From NCBI GenBank assembly GCA_902728285.1, contig CACVBU010000491.1:434001-498000 (forward strand): a DNA stretch of 64,000 bases. The letters are read 5' to 3'. A program made the position numbers and the translations under genes. This document shows, piece after piece, positions 11,557-22,800 of this stretch. Positions within the stretch are counted from its first letter, which is position 1. Every line of letters starts with the position of its first letter. The notes beneath the pieces are model-generated. The model saw only the letters and a program-made list of their open reading frames with translations. It was not told the origin of the DNA and ran no database searches. This DNA is from Clytia hemisphaerica (Eukaryota; Cnidaria; Hydrozoa; Leptothecata; Clytiidae).

Positions 11557-12378
11557 AATGAAAAATACCTTACATCAGCTGATCGGCCGCAGTGACGCAT
11601 GCTGAGTATTTTTCTGTATGGCTGTTAGCTATATAAGTGTCTGCACGGCAAACTAGAAAATGGAGATACATCATCAGGTCTCGAATTCAAAACCTAACGA
11701 ACGCATATGTACTTTTAAGTTTGCCGCACGGACACTTGTATAAGGTAAACAGTAGCCTGGGAATCCAAGCGTTAAACTTTTTTCACAGTCTAGTTTATGA
11801 TATTTTTGCTGCTGGTTTAACGCTTGGTGCAGGTAACTCGCCTGCAGGGAGATTTTTCCCTGCAATGCAGGTTCGGCCTGATTGGCCAGCTTTTGGCGTA
11901 TTACTTAGCAGTACTTTCGCGCGCATTTTGATAATTTCGATGCGCGCGCATAATTTATGGAAAAAGCTGACTCTGCAGAAAAAAGGAAAACAAATGAAAA
12001 TGAAAACATACATTCATTTAGAAACAAAATGGCTGTTGACTGGAAGTATAAATACATGTGGTTGATGTTTTGATGTGGTTTTTAGTAGTTTTGAAAGTCT
12101 TTAGAGCTTGTGAAAGAGTTTTTATGGTAAGTTGATTATGTGTGTTTGCCTGGGTTTCCAAAGTTCAGAAAGTCTGTCAACACAGACTGTTTATAACATT
12201 CTGTGTCAGACTAATCTACCTGCACCAAGCTCTATAATTTTAGAACTTTTTGAGGTGAGGTATTTTTTGTTTTTTCTAAAATTATGAGCTTGGATTCCCA
12301 GGCTAGGTAAACAGTTGTAAAGAAAAAACTCAGCTTGTGTCGCTGCGGCCGATCATCTGATGTAAGGTATTTCTCATT
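11557..12378. mobile_element. TIR element split by a nested MITE
   Basis: About 38-bp inverted repeats with core AAATACCTTACATCAG and GATCGGCCGCAG lie at 11557-11594 and 12341-12378, with few mismatches. I see no clear target duplication and no coding potential. An independent element (11753-12305) is inserted inside it. Confidence 0.65.
11753..12305. mobile_element. Nested MITE with 9-bp target duplication
   Basis: The termini TAGCCTGGGAATCCAAGC (11753-11770) and its exact reverse complement (12288-12305) form perfect 18-bp TIRs. GGTAAACAG flanks on both sides (11744-11752 and 12306-12314). A 9-bp duplication suggests a Mutator-like origin. A short internal palindrome is present around GCAGGGAGATTTTTCCCTGC. 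Confidence 0.88.
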
Positions 12379-12738
12379 GCTACTCACCTGGAATCAAGAT
12401 AGTTGAAGGGATCGATTTCTTTGTAGAAAGTACCACGTTTGATAGGTTGCAAATCTGAAAAAACAATGAGTGAGAAACAATAAACACCAGCTCTTGTCTT
12501 GATCAACCATGAACCTGTGTACTCTCAGGTGCCTAATAAACGTGCCCCCACGCTTATTAATTTTTCAAAAATTTTCCAACCCCCACGGACTATACATTTT
12601 TGAAAAATTATTAAATTTCCAACCCCCACGTTCATTTGTACCCCAATTCTGCCATAGCAACCTTTTCGTATTCGGGTGTCGATTAGACTGCTTAATATAA
12701 TATGGTCTGTGGTTTATACAATATAAATAGCCGTGAGA

Positions 12739-12821
12739 AACTCCGTGGCGCAGTGGATAAGGCATTGGGTTTCTGATCAACAGAACTTTGCATTTAGTGG
12801 GTTCGAATCCCACCGGTGGCG
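12739..12821 (+). tRNA. tRNA-like sequence, possible tRNA-Arg(TCT) derivative or SINE head
   Basis: The A box TGGCGCAGTGG and B box GGTTCGAATCC both match pol III consensus. The anticodon loop reads TTTCTGA, which places TCT at the anticodon, and the T arm pairs (GTGGG/CCCAC). The acceptor stem pairs poorly (AACTCCG against CGGTGGC) and there are extra bases between the anticodon arm and T arm. It is probably a tRNA pseudogene or the head of a SINE rather than a working tRNA. Confidence 0.4.
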
Positions 12822-13175
12822 ATCTTTCGGTAAGTCATTCAACAAGCATTCAACAAGTTGAAAAACATAGAAAATAACTCACAAAGTACCAGAACATCAG
12901 AAAAATATCAAATCAGAGACTGGAAAATACGAAACAAGTCAAGATGTGACTTTCGAGGTTATGAAGAAGCCACGACCGCATCACACATGGGAACATCGTT
13001 TGGATTATTCGCGTGTGCGTATAGTTACTTTTTACATGATTAGCACAGCGAGCGCTATCGGATTTATATCGCGGAAATCATGCACCAAGCACCGTGAACG
13101 TTCCGGTGCAGCTCGATCCGGAGAATTCTTCCACCGGAACGTTCCGTGACATCCCCTGGGTTTGATAATTTTAAA

Positions 13176-13320
13176 CAGTCGAGTACTATTGCAAATTAGG
13201 AGAAATGCAGGTATTTCGCTTAAATAGGATGAATTATCCTAAATAAGATAAAATCGATAGCTTAGTTAGGAGAAATAGAAGAAAAAGTTGATTTTCTGAA
13301 CAAATTCAGAGATCCGCGTC
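13176..13320 (+). repeat. Left TIR of element A
   Basis: Starts CAGTCGAGTACTATTGC and includes an imperfect hairpin around AGGATGAATTATCCT. It matches 16721-16865 in inverse orientation with one A/G difference. Confidence 0.92.
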
Positions 13321-13539
13321 AAGTTTTGCATAAATTTAAGAAATTTGGAGCCAGCATAGTATGCTTGTGAAGTCTGATCCACCAGTCAGCGTGCGTTCAG
13401 AAGTTATTCAACTTTTAAGTAGTACGCATGCGTAGTTCAGAAAAATACTTGGAATTCCGCTGAGCTAAGCGAAATTGATTCCGAAATTCTGCTGACTCGG
13501 CATAAACTTTCACGGAAATACAAAATTGAAATTTTAAAC

Positions 13540-14130
13540 ATGGCGGATGAACAATCAGTGACTGAGGAGGCGAAGAAAAGTAAATTTTATTGTTGCTGCC
13601 TATTCCACGAGATTTGGAAGGATTTCACACCAGATGAAAGTGTCCTGCACATTGTACGGTCAAAAGTATACGTGGAAGTTGTCGAGTTCCTCAGAGACCA
13701 CCTTTTTCTTGGTGAAAGAGAACAATTTCTATGTCAGGCATGTATTGCAAAGACAAAACGTATTATTTCACCTAGTGACAGGCTCCCTGAACCAAAATCG
13801 CTTAGTAGTGCTGTTACATCATTCAATTCAGCCCTAACAGAATTTTCCAAGGATATTGACACTGTTGAGGAATCAATTTGGAAAAAATGTTTCAGAACAT
13901 TGGGGAAGATTGTGTTAAATCCAAGGATTCAACAAACTGGAGAAAGCCTATCCCAAAAGTACACAAATGTGAACTATCTTCAATCAATACTTCCAAAAAA
14001 CGATGTTGAACACTACGATACCTTTCTGGTCTCTTTTCTTGAAGGGCTGTCTAACAGAAATATTTCGTGTTTGGATTCGCAATTACAATATCAGCTAATC
14101 ATGACTATTGAAGCTATCTACTCTTTTTGA
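13540..14130 (+). CDS. Truncated N-terminal transposase-like protein of element A
   Basis: A 196-residue frame starts at ATG (MADEQSVTEE), about 220 bp inside the left TIR. It has a cysteine-rich start (FYCCCLFHEIW), a CxxC pair (FLCQAC), then a helical segment with WKKCFRTLGKIV and FLVSFLEGLSNRN, ending EAIYSF. The same order (CLCKLHHSW, FVCDICI, WCDLLKTIG, LKAFIEGS, LLESFYGL) is found in the 5' exons of element B, where the protein continues into a transposase-like core. The abrupt end at EAIYSF suggests a deletion junction. The segment may be a DNA-binding domain (inference). The 3' end overlaps the end of the opposing minus-strand ORF by 36 bp. Confidence 0.7.
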   Translation: MADEQSVTEEAKKSKFYCCCLFHEIWKDFTPDESVLHIVRSKVYVEVVEFLRDHLFLGEREQFLCQACIAKTKRIISPSDRLPEPKSLSSAVTSFNSALTEFSKDIDTVEESIWKKCFRTLGKIVLNPRIQQTGESLSQKYTNVNYLQSILPKNDVEHYDTFLVSFLEGLSNRNISCLDSQLQYQLIMTIEAIYSF

Positions 14131-14681
14131 TGAATTTGCTCGAACGATCGGATTTGGTGCATTTGTTCGAACGACTATGGACTTTGGTGTATTTGTTTGT
14201 ATGGTTGACGTTGGTGCATTTGTTCGAACGATTGGATTTGGTGCATTTGTTCGAACGATTATGGACTTTGGTGTATTTGTTTGTATGGTTGACGTTGGTG
14301 CATTTGTTCGAACGATCGCATTTGATGCATTTGTTTGAACGAATATGGACTTTGGTGTACTTGTTTGGGTAGGTTGTTCTCCGTGTACTGGTGTAACTTG
14401 AGAACAAAAGTCAAGTAGATCTGTCGATTCAGGAGATGAACCTAGAAAAAGTGGAGAGCCCAGAGACATAGGCGAGCCAAGTGACCTTGGTGATGTGATG
14501 GTAGATGAGGAAGACTGAAGTTGTTCATTGGTTTCTTTCATTCTCTTATCGTGCATCATACCCAATGATGAGCTGTATCTTTCTGTAACTTTGCTTTTTT
14601 TCCTGCCATCTTCGTATTCAAATTCAATATACACTCTCCCACCAGTGACCAACGTATATTGATACGCTGAGAGAAGAAGTC
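14095..14681 (-). CDS. Repeat-rich protein of element A (exon)
   Basis: The coding exon probably begins at the acceptor TTCTTAG at about 14682 and opens with LLLSAYQYTLVTGGRVYIEFEY. This resembles the start of the minus-strand protein of element B (LQLVTDDHVYVEF), so the two are likely homologous accessory proteins. A serine-rich stretch (SSSSTITSPRSLGSP) follows. The C-terminal third consists of a 28-residue repeat rich in TNAP and IVRTN units. No zinc finger is present, unlike the element B copy. The frame extends further upstream, but that part lies in a MITE. Function unknown. Confidence 0.55.
14108..14372. repeat. 84-bp coding tandem repeat
   Basis: The block ATGGACTTTGGTGTA recurs at about 14177, 14261 and 14345, an exact 84-bp spacing. 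Each unit contains two GGTGCATTTGTTCGAACGA sub-blocks. As 84 is a multiple of 3, the repeat stays in frame as 28 residues. Confidence 0.85.
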
Positions 14682-14742
14682 CTAAGAAAAAATAAATAAA
14701 ATCTTGCTGTTTTATACTTCTAGAACTATCAAGATCTACACT

Positions 14743-15105
14743 TTTTCTTTTTATAAGCAACTCCATTTTTCGGGTCAGGCCTAGAGTTGCTAAGGATTTT
14801 TCGAAGTCCAGGCCCAAAGTTGCTTGTAAGGTTGCTTAAAAATTTTCAAGCTTAAAATGGTTGAAAAGCACAGTTTTGCATTTTTCAACAATTCTTCAAT
14901 TTTGAATGGGCAGTAGAGGTATTTTTCAAAGATTTTCAAGGCTTTCTTTTAAAGTTGTGTCAAAGATATTTTTTATTGTCGAGGAAAAAAGTTGCTAATT
15001 TGAATTTGAGGCCTCAGGATTGCTAAGCAAGTTGCTTATTTTTTGGGCAATTTTGAGGCCTGAGCCCTCAGCAACTCGGTTGCTTATTAAAAAAAATGTG
15101 TACCA
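14743..15105. mobile_element. MITE of the TATAAGCAAC family inside element A
   Basis: One end reads TTTTATAAGCAACTCC followed by ATTTTTCGGGTCAGG. The other ends AACTCGGTTGCTTAT followed by an A-run and TGTGTACC. Two better-conserved relatives lie at 48966-49235 and 50288-50555. It abuts the start of the 14095-14681 exon and supplies a spurious upstream ATG to that ORF. Confidence 0.65.
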
Positions 15106-15936
15106 CAATATATTTACATTTTGCCCTAGTACCCACCTCAGGATATTTTATCATTTTAAAAACTATTTTAAGTTCTATTGTCGCTAGATTCATACAGTAT
15201 ATAGGCAATTGTCAATTTGTTTATGGAGAACGGAGTAAATAAATGAAAAATTGTATTACATAAACAAATCAATACCGTTTTTCCTTTTATGTCTGGCATC
15301 TGATCGCTTAGACGGATTTGTTATATATCCTTCAGCCCTTCTTCTTGTTTTTTTTACCATTGGCCAGGGTTTCTTCTTTCGTAGAGTGTTTCTTATTAGA
15401 GTCGCGAATTAGATACTTTTTGAGATTTTCATCATAAACAAAAGGTGTTTCTTCGATTTCTTCTAATGTTTCTTGTTCCATTCTATTTCTATGTTGTTTT
15501 TTTTACTTTTTTCTGTAGAAGAGAAGTTGAAATTAAGTAACTGATATTTTATACTTCTTTTTTGTAAAGAATTGCGTAAACTCTCCCTGATTCGAACTTC
15601 TTATTATCAGTCTTTGTAATTCGAAAAAAATGGATATTCTGTTGATGAGAATTCGAATTCGAAAGGGTACACTGTAAAACGCTTGCAAATAGTCCGAGAA
15701 AAGTCATATCCTGTCCTCCAAACGAGCAAAGTTTCAGCTGGAGATGTAGAAGAAAAAAAATAGGACTAAGAGAAATCTTGTAGTCAAGAAAAAATTGTTT
15801 ATTACTCGCAGACTATACATTGCATACTAGATGGAGATAAATTTTTACATGGATTCTCCTAAAATAATCAAAGTGTTATATTACTTCGTATAATTCTAAG
15901 TGCAAAACAAAACATCAATAATATACGCTATACTGT

Positions 15937-16446
15937 TCAAGGGACGTGAGCTTCTTCAACGGCAATTAATTTATTCATCAGTTCTTCTGCGAGTTCGTTT
16001 CTCTTCTGGACGGATTCGAACTCGAAAGCATAAAAAGAAACGAGTTTAGGGCCATCACCAAAATCAATGGAGGGTCCATGTTGCCATTTATCATTTTTCC
16101 AGTAAACACTGGTTTTAATTATATGGCCAAGATCGATGTACTTGGATACAATGCGGCAGCATGTCGCTGGCATCCTTCCAACACATGTACCATCTTCTTT
16201 CAGGATTTTGATCGCCTTTGGGTCATAATTGTTTTCTGGTTCTCTCATACAAGTCATCCTGCATGAGTAGGGTCTCACGTGAAAGCGATGATACCCATTG
16301 ACTGTAGAATAAAACCCTAAAAAGGGCTTTTTACGGAGATTATTGTTGAACCTGAATCGGTTGTGCTGAACAATATCTTCCAAATCGGCTTCTTGAAACA
16401 CTTCAGATGTTAAACATCTAATTCTTTTAGTAAAAACTTGACTCAT
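15937..16446 (-). CDS. HIRAN-like domain protein of element A
   Basis: A complete 169-residue intronless frame starts at ATG 16446. The centre carries the HIRAN-type pattern FHVRPYSCRMTCMREPENN, YDPKAIKI and VGRMPATCCRIVSKYI. HIRAN domains, found in HLTF/Rad5-type proteins and as stand-alone proteins in mobile elements, bind DNA ends or damaged DNA. A carried copy could help recognise transposition intermediates (inference). The gene lies 275 bp inside the right TIR and is transcribed inward. No disabling mutation is visible. Confidence 0.75.
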   Translation of the reverse strand: MSQVFTKRIRCLTSEVFQEADLEDIVQHNRFRFNNNLRKKPFLGFYSTVNGYHRFHVRPYSCRMTCMREPENNYDPKAIKILKEDGTCVGRMPATCCRIVSKYIDLGHIIKTSVYWKNDKWQHGPSIDFGDGPKLVSFYAFEFESVQKRNELAEELMNKLIAVEEAHVP

Positions 16447-16720
16447 GTTTTGAAGATATAGAAATTAAGATGTATTAAACAGTAATTGTAACAGACACGA
16501 TTGAACGCTTTCGACACTTTTCGTCCACTCAAACCTTTTTAATTTTTTATCTCTTTTATTACGGGAAAGAGAGTAAACAAAAATACTATTTCTCTTATTT
16601 AGTACATTTTATCCAAAATAGGATAAATGCTTATATTTTTTCACTCCGCGCTGATAAGAAGCTAACTTTTGGTTTAAAATGATCTTCTGTATAAGCACAA
16701 TTGATTTAGAGAGTAATAAA

Positions 16721-16865
16721 GACGCGGATCTCTGAATTTGTTCAGAAAATCAACTTTTTCTTCTATTTCTCCTAACTAAGCTATCGATTTTATCTTATTT
16801 AGGATAATTCATCCTATTTAAGCGAAATACCCGCATTTCTCCTAATTTGCAATAGTACTCGACTG
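16721..16865 (-). repeat. Right TIR of element A
   Basis: Inverse copy of 13176-13320, ending ATAGTACTCGACTG immediately before the TTAAA duplication. Confidence 0.92.
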
Positions 16866-16870
16866 TTAAA

Positions 16871-19800
16871 GTCTCAAGGGCAACATCACTGAAAATTGGC
16901 CTATTTTGTCACTTTTTCGGGCTTTTTAAGCTTTTTTGAGTGGGTTCACAGATTTTAGGGGCAGGATTTTAATGTTATAATTTTTCCTTGGGGGCAGCCA
17001 TGACATGCTCTGAAAACTTGGTGGCAGTGTATCTAGGTAAAAATTGTTTCCTTGCCACACCAAAGCAGTTATACTTTTACAAAGTTACCAGTAAGTAAAA
17101 ATTAAGTTTTAAATTTACCTTTTGTAATGTCACAGTTGTCAAAATATGTTAGGTTTTTCCTGAGAGCTTCTTCTTTTCTTTTTTTCTTTTTTAAAGTTCC
17201 AACAACCAAGATTTGTGAGGTGGCTAAACCACACAGAACTTCACATGAAAATATCATAGTACAGTAGAGAGATTTTGACCAACGTTTGAGTATACTTTAC
17301 AAAGATCAAAATTCAATTTCTCCCAACCAAATTTCAGAAGCAAGAAGTTAAAAAGATAGAACGTACGAAGGTGCGCACGAAAATACTAGTTCTTATCCGC
17401 TAAGCGAAGATTTTAACTAGCTAGCCTGTAAAATGTGCGAAGTATATTTTGAAATCCCGTCTAGTAAACAAATGGTAACAAACACACACCACAGCGCTCT
17501 TGAAAGGCCCGTTCGCTTGCGCTGGGCCAACAAGTGCAACAAGATAAGAACAAGCTTAATGCTGAATGGACCTACCTGATGATGAAAGTTAGATAGCAAT
17601 GCGAGGAGAAAAATGAAAAAAATCAGTCAGAAATTATAGGGTTTAGCGAAAATGCATAACGCAATAAATTCATCATTAATTGTTGATGTGGGGAGAGGGA
17701 AGGGTTGTACGAAAAAAAACAAATAGAAAGTTCTTTTCGCAAAAATCAGTTTTAATGACAATTGAATCATGCTTGATGGTGAGCATTGTATCAATAATGT
17801 TTTTGTGTAAAAAAGATAGAAATACAAGGAAAAATCTAATGAAAATCTGCAAAAACGGCGATTTCTGGCATTTTCAACCGGAAAAATTTTTTTCTCAAAA
17901 ATCGGGCTCTCGGCCCGGAAAAAAATGTTTTTCAAAAATCGGTCTCCATCACATTTTAGGTATTCTCATGCATCAGTGTGCAAAATTTTATAAAAAAATT
18001 GATATAAAGTACAGCTTGAGAAATTCAAGAAATACTGTCTTTCTGGCAAAAATAGGTTGTTCCGGCGATTTTAAAATAGCTCCGGCTTCAAAAATAAATT
18101 TTATTGAAAATTGAAACATGCTTGATGCCCACAGGCATTGCTATTAATAATGTTTTTGAATGAAAAAACAAACAATTATAGAGAAAAAGTCAAATGAAAA
18201 TCCAGAAAAACGGCAATTTCCGGCATGTTTTCAGCTTTTTTTCTCTCTCGACCATGTTTCGGGCATTGTTAATTCGCACCTTTGAGCAAAAAATCAGAAA
18301 AAACTAATGATAAAATCTCGTAAAAATGCCGAAAAACACGTTTTTCCGGCATATTTTTTCAAAAATCTGGCTCCGTCACTTTTTAGGAATCATCATTTTG
18401 CATCATTGTGCCAAAAAACAGAAAAAAGTAATGAGCCAATCCCGAGAAAAGCTGGTAACAGACGAACGAACAAACGGACGAACATGGGTTAATTTAAAGG
18501 ACCTCCACCAGGGAACCCAGAGGTAGGTCCAAAAAGGTTTTGAAAAAATGAAAATACATTGAGCAAAAAAACATTCCTTTTACTGACACTCTTTCGAATG
18601 TTTTTAGGTTTATAATTTTCGTTACTAAGCAATCTTTTGTCTATCAGTGGTTCTGACCTTCATATTTTTCATATCTCTACAGCAGGATGTCCCGAAATTT
18701 TTTGGGGATAGCCAGACGGTGTCAATCGAACGAATCGAAAGCCGAATCAATTGAACGCGATCGAATCGCAATCGCATATTACCTAGGATTTGCCGTTCGA
18801 TTGCTTCGATTATGTTCGATTGTATTTGATTATTTTTGATTACGTTCGATTGATTTAGATTTTATTCGCTTTTGTACGATACTTTAGCGCTCGGCCGACC
18901 ACGCTAAAAAGCTCTAACGGGGTGATCCAATTTAATTTAATTGCAATCAAACTCATCGAACGTTATCGTAATGAAACGAAATCGAATATTAATTGAATGT
19001 AATTGACAATCAATCGAATGTAATTGACAATCAATCGAACCAATGAAACATACATGTGTTTTTTTTAAGAAACTAGCTTTACCAAGCAGCCTCAATGTTC
19101 TTAAGAAATCGGCCTTTTGAGCCTTTATTGTTTCTTACATGTTTCTAAACTTTTTGACATAATCAGCCTATTTTTCATGCAAAGAAAAAAAACATTTGTT
19201 TTGATTTGAAGGTTCTTAAAAGAAACAAGGTAAAAAATGTTACTTTCTCATTCTCAGCCTCAGCATGTTTCTTAGGCGGCAATCACAAATATCTTCGTTT
19301 CGCGTCCTCGTTGGGTCTAAAAAGTGAGTCGGTCGTAAAAAAATTTCTGGAGTTAGCAACAGTAATCTGGACCTGGTCAGTAAAAAAGTTTAAAAAAAGT
19401 CTAAAAAGTGTAAATTTAGTAAAAGAAATATGAAAAATATTCTTACTTGTTGTTATCATCATAAGCATTAATTGTTGGTTGTACAATCATTTCATCATCC
19501 TATTAATAACGCATCGTTATCAGGATTATCACTGTTTTCTGCGTCTGCGTCACTACTTCCATTTTGTCCATCATTCATGCTGCTGCTATCTCTCAAAGCA
19601 CAGCCAATCGGTATTAATTTTCGCGCACAAAGGCCTCCTATATATCTTTTTTCTAGACATACAAGTTAAATGAAGCAATTTTTTTAAAGATAAATGCCAC
19701 TTTCTTTCCAAAAAAATTAATTTTTGGTATTAATTTTTGCGCACTCGCTGACTGCGCATAATCTCGGTATTAATTTTCGCGCCAATAAGGTAGCTTTTGA

Positions 19801-22800
19801 GCACTCCAGGCATAGCCAGGTACCAGAATATAGCTGTAAAGTGAATTATTTTGAGCCTTTTTGCCCTTTTCTGGGTCAAATAGCAAAGAAAACAAAACCT
19901 TAAGCGTGATTTTCTCAATGAAATATTTTGAAACGCCGCAGTAAATGATTCGGGAGTCGTTTTTACTATTGAATTGAAAAATTCCGGGTTTGTTTATTTT
20001 GAAGTTACGCATGTTCCCTATAAATTATGTTACTATAGAATAAAATTTGACGTCACTGTCAGGAAATTTTTCGCACATTTGGCAAAATTAATAACTTTGT
20101 ACTTAAGATTGCATATCTCGGCGAATAGGTTTCCAAAAAGCTTGAAATGTATAAGGAACATGAAAAAAAATATGTAAAATGTATCTGCAAATTTTGAAAT
20201 CGATCCAACGTTCTTCATCCGTTATTTACTGCAAAGTGAGCCCCTTAAAATATCTAATTAATTATGCGTAATTCTGAATAATTAACGAAATTGATTATAT
20301 TTTTTAAAATACCCATTTTTCATCGAATCTTCAATATGACCAAAAATCATTTTATTTGGACAACTATTGAGCAATTTAAGTTTTTGGTGGGGAACCACCT
20401 TTAATATTTCACGAAGAGGCATAAAATTGCGACATCGCAAAATTTAATCTTGCAAAAATTAATTCGCTTATTGTTTTGAGAGATACAACAGTATTTTGCT
20501 TGTTTGAAATTGTTTGTCTTTTTTAACAGATAAAAATAAATTTACAATAAATACGATAAATACGTACTATACTATAGCACCAAAAATAACTAGTCATTCT
20601 ATCCCTATTAATGTCAGGCTTTTTTGAATTTGACAGGCTCAGGGGGGGGGGGGTTTACACCACCCTCGATAATTTTTGATCTAGAAGAGGTATGATCATG
20701 AAACTTTGCACTAAGGTTCCCTATTACTATTAGAACTATTTGGAAAAATAATTAACCCGATGACGTCATCCAAAAAGTGATGACGTCATCAAAAGATTTA
20801 CACCTGCCGCTGAACTGTGAGAAAGTATATCTCACTAAAATGTCATTCAGCAGACCGAACCAATAAAGATTTTTCCATTCTGTTTTGATTTTCAGAAAGC
20901 TATAAGGTCAGTCTTTCATATATTTGCCTGAAAACATTTAGACGGAATATTTAGACGGAAAATTAAATCTGGCTCGTAAAAGCTATGCTGAATGTGAATT
21001 AATATTTCAAAACACGATGACGTCATAAATGATTTTTTAAACTTGTTTTTGATATCTAATAGCTGTCAAAATTTGAAGTAAATTCAATGGCTCTATCAAA
21101 AGTTATGGTCATTTTAAGAAATTGAGGTTTTACGGGATTTTAGTAGGGATTTTTGACCTCTTTTGACAATAAAGTCATAAATCCCGAACTAGAGGGTCTA
21201 TAGATGTGAAAATTGGCACAGTTTTGCTTTATAAGATTTTATTAAAAGTCAAAAATTTCAGAGGTCCTCAGATATTTTCCATAAGTTTTGTAATTAAGAG
21301 CGAAAGATTGTTTTTAAAGAAGCATTACATTCTACCTGAGTCATTGCATTGTCATTTTGTAAAATTAAGTCGGGATGAAATAAACGGAGCTTTTTTTACA
21401 CGATCACTAATTAATGTGGATAAATGTACGCAGGTATTTATGTAACGCGGGTTTTAAGTAATGCGAAGCAAGCCCATTCGCGTTAATAACATGAGTAATA
21501 GTGTAACAAGGTAGTAGTTTCTAGGTTAAACTTAGACCTTTAAAATGCATATCTACAAAGCATAAAACTATAAAGAATTTCGGTAAAAGGGATATAATAA
21601 TGCCCGAAAAATCAATATGGTAAAACAAGTAAAGTAAACAAAAGCAAACTACGATCGCCCTGAGGTATACTTTTCTTCTCAACTTCTCAACTATATTTTG
21701 TTTTTTTGGGAAGAAAAGTACAGAGAAAGTTGAGAAGAAAAGTATGGCCATCGTACAAAACTATCAATAAGCTCGTATAACAGATCACTTTTGACCAAAA
21801 TATTCATTACTGAATGCATAATCATAAAAGCCAAAAAGATCTTCTTCGTTTGGCAATTTTATCTGATGGTTAGAAATTGGCAAATTAAGATACACGTACT
21901 GGTCGTGGGAAGGTAGCTTCCGTTGTCACCCACGTCAGGGAGTATAATACTCGGCCAGATTGAGAAGCCAAGTATCGGTTCGTTCTCAGCTCCTGTTGTG
22001 AATTTCAAAATGTGACCAAGAGAGATTTTGCCTTCCCGTCGCCTACCACCTTACAAAAAAATGTTTAAAACTAAGTTTAATCATCCTATTATACATATGA
22101 GAAAGATGCACGAAACAATTTTTAACCTACGTTAAGTGGATTAATAGACTTTTCCGAAACCTATGACGTAATCAAAATATGACGTCATTTCAAAATTCAA
22201 ATTGTGAAATTCACAAATATTTTTTCTTTAACATGTAGCTTATACAAAAGTGAGTAACTTGTGAAAGTTTCAAATCAAAAGAATTTCTCGTTCTTTAATA
22301 AAAGAGGTTTAAAAATACGTGTTTTCATGAAAACATGATTAACGGTATCTACAAAAATAAGAGGCGCTTGATAGAAAACGAAAGTGAAATATCTTTTGAT
22401 CTAGTTGATGAAATCTCTTGAAATATTCAGGGATGTTTTTTCAGACTAAAACAAACAACATGTTCAAAATTTACAGTTTACAGAAAGTAATTTTTTTGAG
22501 GGTGCCGGGAAAGGTCTATTCTCGCATGGACCTAATTTTGCGAATCGAGAATTTAATTATTTAATTTTGCAAATTCCTGTTTTTGAATTTATTTTTCCTG
22601 GGGGATTTGACCAAAAGCATGAAATAAAATATTGTGGGAGGATTAAATTTCGGGAAAATACCTTAAAGGAAGAAATTTTGGCGGGAATCTAATTTGGCGG
22701 ATGGCCAAAAAAGTTTTTCAGAGGGAATTTAATTTGCCGGATGGACAAAAAAACTTAATTTGGTGGGAATTTAATTTGGCGGTCGCTGAAAATTTTAACC

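Larger units (their letters stand above)
13176..16865. mobile_element. Element A: 3.69-kb TIR transposon, internally reduced
   Basis: It is bounded by 145-bp TIRs that differ at a single position and is flanked by TTAAA at 13171-13175 and 16866-16870. It holds three coding pieces: a plus-strand N-terminal transposase-like gene, a minus-strand gene with an 84-bp repeat, and a minus-strand HIRAN-like gene. Its first gene is homologous to the 5' exons of element B and ends where B continues into its transposase-like core. Element A is therefore probably a non-autonomous deletion derivative. The near-identical TIRs imply recent transposition, presumably driven in trans. Confidence 0.88.

Noticed and set aside
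11259..12065. ORFs of 113 and 142 residues on both strands
   Set aside because: They cross the boundaries of two nested non-coding elements, so they are fortuitous.
17680..18526. Several 60-144 residue ORFs
   Set aside because: Low-complexity repeats with Lys/Phe-rich composition; no splice or domain support.
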